Assembly: GCF_051020985.1 (NCBI RefSeq)
Contig: NC_135010.1
Location: forward strand, 2,788,001-2,852,000
DNA length: 64,000 nucleotides
Origin: Nomia melanderi
Lineage: Eukaryota; Arthropoda; Insecta; Hymenoptera; Halictidae
Direction: 5' to 3'
Of the stretch, positions 57,520-64,000 are shown piece after piece. The translations under genes and the position numbers were made by a program. The notes below the pieces were generated by a model. It searched no databases and was not told where the DNA came from. It saw nothing but the letters and a program-made list of their open reading frames with translations. Numbering within the stretch: the first letter of the stretch is position 1; every line of letters begins with the position of its first letter.

Positions 57520-58330
57520 TGAAAAAAAGTGGCGCGAACCATTTGAAAAAACGAGGTTCCGAGAAAAGCGCATAATACGCATAATGTAAACTGGTGTTTC
57601 GAGTCTAACGAGTCGTATCCTTTTTGCCCGTCTGCGTTATCCTTTCCGTTTCGCGGCGCGGCGTAGCGCGGCGCAACGGGAAAAGCCAGGGGCGGGTGCT
57701 TTCGCCAGAATAAATAACGCGAACCAGACGGATGAACTTTACACGATAACCGACAGGAACGGTTCGCGAAACACTCGGACGAGGAAGAATTCGCCGGTGC
57801 GCGATGAGATGTGCAGCGGAAACAACGGGAGGCAGGGAAAAAGTTAAATAAATCGTGCGGGACTTCGGCCGCGTTCGGCGCCGCTCCCAACTTCTCCGGG
57901 GGATCTTTGCTTTTTTATTTACGGCCGGACGACGTCTTTTTAAACTGTCCTCTCTTACACGGCACAATGCTCACCGAAGCGGACCACGCCGAACTTTTTA
58001 AGTAACTTTAGTTTTCATTCCCTCCACCGCATAATTTCAGACGGGAACTCGTACCGCGGACGCGCCGGTTACGTTCTGTTGTTTCTTCGTCCGTCCGCTT
58101 CTCCGGCCGGCCAATTGAATTGTTGGCAAGTTTACTTGTTCGTTGATTATTCTCTCGGTTAGCTGGCGTAATTACCGTGTGAGGGGTAATTGCTGCTCCC
58201 CTTATACAAAATCGTTTGTGTTTCTTAACATAAACGGAACTCGCGTTCCCGGTCATTTAAGAGCAGCGCTATCTTTAACCCTGTATGCTGGTAACGAGTT
58301 TAGAGGCTCGATGAAGTCTCGCGTAAAACA
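57520..58330. other. GC-rich island
   Basis: The island is strongly GC-rich (for example CGGCGCGGCGTAGCGCGGCG), with overlapping frames on both strands and no recognisable protein. It ends where the family M element at 58355 begins. Possible roles are enhancer, promoter or noncoding exon; nothing decides between them. Confidence 0.35.
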
Positions 58331-58354
58331 TTTTGTTTTCATTAAAATGTGCTG

Positions 58355-58806
58355 TTAACTGTGGAATTTAGTTTGAAAAATCTTTCGTATTGCGTGCAAT
58401 GCAATCAAGAAATGAAGTGTGTACTTGTGAAACGCAGGATGAATGTTACGTGAGGTACATTTGAATGAAAAACCAAAGCAAAAGGAAGATGAATTAGAGT
58501 AGACCGAGGTGAATCGGATCATTTTCTGTTTGATATCAAGGAATTAAAAGTACTTGGATGTTAACGATGAAAAGCGGACAAGAATTTTTTAATCATCCGG
58601 TAGAAAGTAAGAAACAAAAAATGGGAAATATAATTTACGATATAATAAATGTGGACTGGATTCTTATTTCAATCCAATTCATCGTATGATCCGATTCGCC
58701 TCGGTCTACTCTATATATTTATGTGAAAGAGTGAATAATTCATCGTTGATAGAATTAGTGTTATTCAAACTTTAAGATGACGTGTATACTCGTCGAACGC
58801 AGTTAA
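58355..58806. mobile_element. MITE family M, copy 4, interrupted by a TA-target MITE
   Basis: The left part begins TTAACTGTGGAATTTAGTTT and the right part ends CTCGTCGAACGCAGTTAA, as in the other copies. The two halves rejoin cleanly on removal of 58497-58711 and one TA. Without the insert the length is about 235 bp, normal for the family. Confidence 0.85.
58497..58711. mobile_element. TA-flanked mariner/Tc-like MITE nested in family M
   Basis: The 215-bp insert has inverted ends of about 25 bases, GAGTAGACCGAGGTGAATCG and inverted GAGTAGACCGAGGCGAATCG. A TA dinucleotide sits on each side (58495-58496 and 58712-58713). The uninterrupted family M copies show AATTATATGTTTAT at the same position, which fixes the insertion point. 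Confidence 0.9.
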
Positions 58807-58810
58807 CTGC

Positions 58811-59052
58811 TTAATCTATTGTCTTATGATTTCTTTTAACTGCGCTCGATTAAACTACTGTATTGCTAATAATTTCATTGAGAAAGGAAAGACGCTAATG
58901 ATTCTTCTGGATCTACCTTTGTTCTAAAGCTTAAAGATTTATACTGGACAAGTAATATTTAATTTATATAAAAAATAAGTAAATCAAATTTAGGCTTGGG
59001 GAAGTCGGTTGAAAATGTTTATCACGAGTTTGACTTGACTATCCGGGGTTAA
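58811..59052. mobile_element. MITE family P, copy 7
   Basis: It begins TTAATCTATTGTCTTATGAT and ends ATCACGAGTTTGACTTGAC then GGGGTTAA, with TTAA at both edges over 242 bp. It starts four bases after the family M element ends. Confidence 0.7.
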
Positions 59053-61607
59053 TGACTGTATATAGAATGATAGATTTCAAAACAATGTGGAGTATGTAAT
59101 GCAATAGGACTATCGACCTGTATACGTCATTGCTATTTTTGGAACAAAAATTATTTATTTTAGAAATGATTTATTTATCAATTATTTTTTAAAAATTGAA
59201 TGTAAGTAGATGCTTCAGCCTGTATTACTTGGGTCTAGAGTTTTTATGTTATATTCAAGTGTTATATCTACACACTCTGCTTTTAGGAGCTTGAAAGCAT
59301 GATGCAAGTTGTAAGAAGTATACGAAACAGTATGATGTTAAAAAAAGTATTGTACAGTCTATTAATTTACTATTATTATACTAAGTGTTAGAATTTTTTA
59401 AGACAGTTTCGAATTTGAATGAAACCCATAGCTTTATATGCTTAACAAGAACTTAATGTTTATTATTGTTAATTTATATTAATATAAAATGAGGTGAGGA
59501 ATAACATAACAAAAATAATATACAGGAGAAAATTACCGTATCTTAAGATGATAACTAAAAATACTGTGTATTTGATTCTGAACTGGACTGGTTAGGAACT
59601 GAATTTAATTTAGACCATACAGAATTATTATCGCCAAAGAAAATAAACTAACATTACTTTCTTAATTTTAAAAAAAGTGTCTCCACAATATTATTATTAC
59701 GTATGAAGTTAGCCATCCAAACTGTATTTTTATTTTTAATAGTTTTCAAGATAAATTCAAGTGTGTCAATTTCTGGAGAGTCTTCACCGATAATTCTCTG
59801 ATAAACACATTTTTCAGTAAAATGTCAAACAATAATTGCAATTTCCTGAACGCTTCCATATTTCAATTTATATTCAGTGACCCAATGAAACAGATGCCAC
59901 GATGCAAAAAAGGATCTCAGCAATTAATGGCTGAAAGCGTGCGAAGAAACCTAGGTGCCTGATTTTTAATTACAAACGCCGACGGAAGGGTAACGGTTGG
60001 CGGGACAAAGGAATCAATTTGCCCGCGTTGCTCGAGCACAGCAAAGGATCGATTAAACTTCGCTTTCGTCGACGCACCGACAAGTAACTTGCGGGTTTAA
60101 GAACAAGCACAAAGTCGAGAAGCCACGTTGAAGGCCCGGTAGAGGTATATCTCAGTTAAATCCTGGCCGGCGATGCTATCCGACACTATCAAACAAACCT
60201 TAACCGAGATTTACGGAGGCCCAGAATTAAGTCCCTGTGGGATTAATAGAATGACCCTCCTCGAGCCGCATTCACCGAGTCACACCAGGCTCTCTTCTGT
60301 TGAAACAAATTTTATCCGAACGTGGAACACGCGCAAATTGCGGTAAATCCCGTGAGGTGAACAATATTTTTAATTTCACGTTATTAACAATCTACGGTTG
60401 GCCGGTTTTAACGAAAAAATATTACTGATGATAACGTCGGAGAAAATGGCATTACATTGCGTCAGGAGCACTAGAAAGCACATCTGAGAAACAATATCAT
60501 CCTGTTGAGGCTTTGAACGTTTATAATAAAATTAATAAAATCGATGGAATTCGTTTTTTAATACGAAATCATTTTTAATTTGTTTTCTTTTCTTATTTTA
60601 AATGTGGCTATAATGTATATATTAAAATTATTTCCTTCGCAAAGTTAATTTGATTTAGATGGCATTAATAATATTTATTGATAAGATGTATACGAATAAG
60701 CATATACCTATAAGCATATGTAAGGGAACAATAATTAAAAATACGTCAACTAAAAATATGTATAAAGGATGGGAAAAAGTTAGAAAAGAAATTAAGAAAC
60801 TGTATACATGTGCCATTCTCTAAATATCTTCATAAAAGTATTTCACGATAAGATAATAGGTATTAAATATTAACGTTTGAATTTCAAATTTTTTGTATTG
60901 TAACTCTCTTTCAAAACAGTGTGTCACCATCTTGTTAACATAAAGTTGGACAATATGTGAATAGCGTTCTGTATCTACTTTTACGTAATCTGATATAAAA
61001 AATTCATTATCTCCTATTTAAATTAGAACGTGTATCCCATTTAAATACAGAATTTTCTATGCGAATATAAATCTTTGTACACGAAATAGTACTTGAAAAT
61101 TTCAACTATTGATTCAATCAATTCTCGAGCCTCAGGTACAATATCGGTGTATGTCAATGGGACGTTATTGATGATGCTTGATGCGTACGTGAAAGGCAGA
61201 GCACATGAATTTAATAATTCTGTATAATTTTATCTGGAACAGGCAGATAGAATAACACATATAATTCAAATATTTTGATCCTTGTGATTCAATATTCATA
61301 ATTTAAGGTATATTTAAATGAGTATCTAGAAAGGCCAATGTTACACTTTGTAAATTACTGCACACTGTAGTAATTGTTAATAATAATAATTCAATAATTA
61401 AGAAGTAATTTATTACTTTTTAAAACCCCAAATTGAAGCAACTCCTTTCGTTGTTTTTGCTAATCAATCTTATAAGGTTTTGGTACATTGCATGAAATTT
61501 GTAACATAGACCATTCTCCATATAATCATCAATTTTACTTTTCCTTTGTGCATAATTTCTGATATTTAGCATAATAATTAAGTGTACCACAGCCAATTTA
61601 TCAATTA

Positions 61608-61935
61608 GGGCAGATCCAGGCAAATCGGGACGAATCGGATAAAAATAAGAATATTAGTCACATTTGTTACATTGTTTTAGGAACCAACATGCTGATCGTC
61701 CATATTATTTTATACACATTCCCTACACTTATTTCAAGGTTTCGCTCCAAATTCTAGGGGTGGATATTTCTCACTTTCCAGTTTCTTGTTTATAAAATGA
61801 AGATTTTCAAGTTTTTTAATATTGAAGCTGAATGTGTATTAATAACAAATTTATGAAACAAATGTCGATTCTAAGTTTTAACTATTAGTTCTTCGCTGTT
61901 AAATCTGAACTGGACCGATTCGTCTCCGTTTACCC
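61608..61935. mobile_element. TA-flanked MITE related to the nested element
   Basis: The left end GGGCAGATCCAGGCAAATCG (then GGACGAATCGG) and the inverted right end GGGTAAACGGAGACGAATCG bound 328 bp. TA lies on each side. The ends share the GACGAATCGG core with 58497-58711, so both belong to one broad mariner/Tc-like group. Confidence 0.7.
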
Positions 61936-62379
61936 TATTTCATGAATGATTTTATCATGCTGCCCTGTAAGATCCGGCCTTCCTTCAAGCACTATCATAT
62001 TCGGCAAAGGTTTATATTTATTATGCATAAACAAATTTTTCCGCATATTTCCGCCTGTCTTTTAGAGCATTTTATCTAAAATGTAATACGAAGCGTTCGA
62101 ATTGACCATGCGTAGCCGTATACTCGTATAATTCTATTCTATATTATATAATTAATTGCAAACATATATTATTACCTAATATGTTATTATTATTTATTTT
62201 TCTATATACTGCAACCCATTCTATATAAACATGTAGTTTTTTTATATAAAGTATTTTATATATAATTAACAATATTTAATATTCACTCATTTATTATATT
62301 CTTCATAAGTAATTTTTAATTTATATACAATCATTTCTTGTCGAAAAAATTCGATACATAGTTTTAATCTTGCCCGGCT

Positions 62380-63060
62380 GAAACGGCGAAATCGGCCACT
62401 GTGCGACGTTACAAGGCAATGGATTAACGTCACTAATTCCTCCCTGTCGGCGCGTTCCCTTTCCTCGAAGATTCCTCCCATGACCATCGTCAAGCGTTTT
62501 CAACGTACCACCGCGCACACAGCCCGGAGGACGAGTACTCGAGGAGCCAACACGGGATTCGATTATTTTCGAGTGGTCTCTAGGCGATTTCGGATTTTTG
62601 CAAGACCTCTTAAGAACCGGAGGACCCGGGGATGTTCGTCTGTGGGGGATGGAAACCCGGCAACGGGTCAAGAAGAAAGCAAATCCCGCCGAAAAAGGAA
62701 CTCTGTACACGGCGCAAGTACTCGTCGGCCGGCGAACCCTCCCTCAGAGGCGATTACTTATTTTTCTCCCTTCCGGCGTTCCCCTCGCCGTCATCTCCCA
62801 CCCCATCGCTGCAGCGAACGCTTCTCATCTTCTTTTCTACGCGGTCGATCCTCTTGATCTTGGACGGCAAGATCTCCGCTCTCTTCTTCTTTCATTAAAT
62901 ACACCTACTCCCGACGAGATTCAATTTTATTCGGCGGATTGCTTTTCGTTGTAACGGCGACTACGCTGGTAACCGGATCCGGATCAGTGTCTGTCAAGCC
63001 TCTGCTTCTTACTGTTTCTCATTTCCGTCTCTCCCTTCCCGTTTTCCATCTCCTTTGTCT
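62380..63060. other. GC-rich island
   Basis: A 0.7-kb block of raised GC with three overlapping plus-strand frames (62480-62954) and one minus-strand frame. None shows a domain or plausible splice structure. The plus-strand part is rich in Arg, Ser and Pro, as expected from random GC-rich DNA. Confidence 0.35.
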
Positions 63061-64000
63061 TTGTACACCTCGGTTTTTAATTTCCATTTTTCTCGGTTAG
63101 TTGGGTAGAAAGTGGCGTCTGTGCGTCAGTAATCGTTATGTTGTGGGTTTTGTTAAATAAAACATATATTTTAATGAAAATAGACAATTGTATAGGGTAT
63201 CGGTGTCTAATGTGAATCGCTCCCTTGCCAAATTGATTAACTCCACCTTCAGAATTTTTTTTAAGCATTAGTGTTAAAGCAATTGATTTATTCTCAACTA
63301 TTTATATTTTAAAAAAATGTCTTTATTAATAAAGATTAATACCACTAAATGACAAAATTTATTTGGCCACTGAATATTAAATTGTTTATTTCAGAAACCA
63401 GTCTAAATAATTTCATACTTTAGTTAAAACTTTTGCTAGTTTTATTAATACGTAATAAAACTTAGTTAAGAATTTTTTAATGACATAATGTAGTACGAAA
63501 TGATAACAGTAAATTGTTTGTTATTGTTTCATCATCACAAAAACAAATGCACTATAAAAATTATTCAATCTGTTACAGGCAAACTGCCACTGAAGCAAAT
63601 ACTTGTGAATTTTTTGACAATTATCAAATATATAATATATTAATAACATCTTCAATAAAAAAATGTATATAATACAGTTTTTCTGCCATAATTTTTATTT
63701 AATCTTTATTTAACTCCCATAATCATGCAAAAATTGTAGTAATAATAACGATTACTTCAAGGATATTCTATTTTATATACTTTATACGTCGTTAAATAAG
63801 AAATACATCTGTAGTGATACATTTTAAAATGTTTATTTGAATTTATAATTTAAAAGGAATTTTATAAATCATAGTGTATTATTTTATCGTTTATCTCCAC
63901 TTTTGTTTTTGGAGTTATCCGATTTGGCAAGTGAGTCATCTATATGGCGCAGCTCCTAACATGGAACACCATATTTCGCAAAATAAGTAGCTTGACGTGT

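Larger units (their letters stand above)
50889..64000 (-). other. Upstream receptor intron or 5' region, no exon found
   Basis: This lies upstream of the transmembrane exon on the gene strand and probably forms part of one more large intron. I searched it for WIF-domain features such as FTWQSL, NHYAL and RKKIC and found none. GC-rich blocks lie at about 53600-53740, 57520-58330, 59930-60350 and 62380-63060. The stretches 50900-52200, 52470-54600, 59060-61600 and 63060-64000 show no gene. Confidence 0.6.

Noticed and set aside
57513..57967. Two minus-strand frames of 120-125 codons
   Set aside because: They overlap in different frames of the same GC island and show no WIF, signal or other domain.
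62321..62954. Several frames of 88-129 codons considered as upstream receptor exons
   Set aside because: None carries WIF-domain residues or suitable splice phases.
1..64000. CRISPR arrays, bacterial operons, tRNA or rRNA genes
   Set aside because: Split exons, MITEs and base composition show eukaryotic nuclear DNA. No regularly spaced direct repeats of CRISPR type and no cloverleaf or rRNA motifs were seen by eye; a covariance-model scan was not possible.

Overview
The window is animal nuclear DNA, most likely from an insect and probably a bee or close hymenopteran. It is strongly AT-rich, is broken up by GC-rich islands a few hundred bases long, and is crowded with short inverted-repeat transposons. 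The insect assignment rests on the one recognisable gene; the bee assignment is inferred from base composition and repeat style.

The gene lies on the minus strand. I assembled six exons (50714-50888, 36749-36953, 17695-17851, 15754-16021, 13321-13507, 11219-11467), giving the C-terminal 412 residues of a RYK/Derailed-family Wnt co-receptor: a short extracellular stalk, one transmembrane helix, a juxtamembrane segment, and a complete but atypical kinase domain ending in a stop codon. Splice sites are canonical and the phases agree at all five junctions. The signal peptide and WIF (Wnt-binding) domain exons were not found and probably lie beyond base 64000, so the window is mostly intron (13.8 kb and 18.9 kb for the two large internal introns, plus more than 13 kb upstream).

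Layout: 1-11000 is the 3' flank, with several MITEs, a Tc1-type MITE, simple repeats and one uncertain 98-codon ORF. 11009-11216 is a hAT-type MITE that inserted exactly at the stop codon, so its 8-bp target duplication contains the stop. 11219-17851 holds the four clustered kinase exons. 17852-36748 is a repeat-rich intron with long hairpin elements (32.6-33.3 kb), nested MITEs and a 5'-truncated non-LTR retrotransposon end. 36749-36953 is the juxtamembrane exon. 36954-50713 is an intron with GC islands and MITEs. 50714-50888 is the transmembrane exon. 50889-64000 is a further intron or upstream region holding a dense cluster of TTAA-flanked MITEs (55.4-59.1 kb).

The clearest unusual points are the transposon at the receptor's stop codon, a family of 290-440 bp near-perfect hairpins, several layers of nested MITE insertion, and the altered kinase motifs (first glycine-loop Gly replaced, DFG read as DTA) beside an intact HRD. 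I saw no tRNA, rRNA, CRISPR array or bacterial-type operon.
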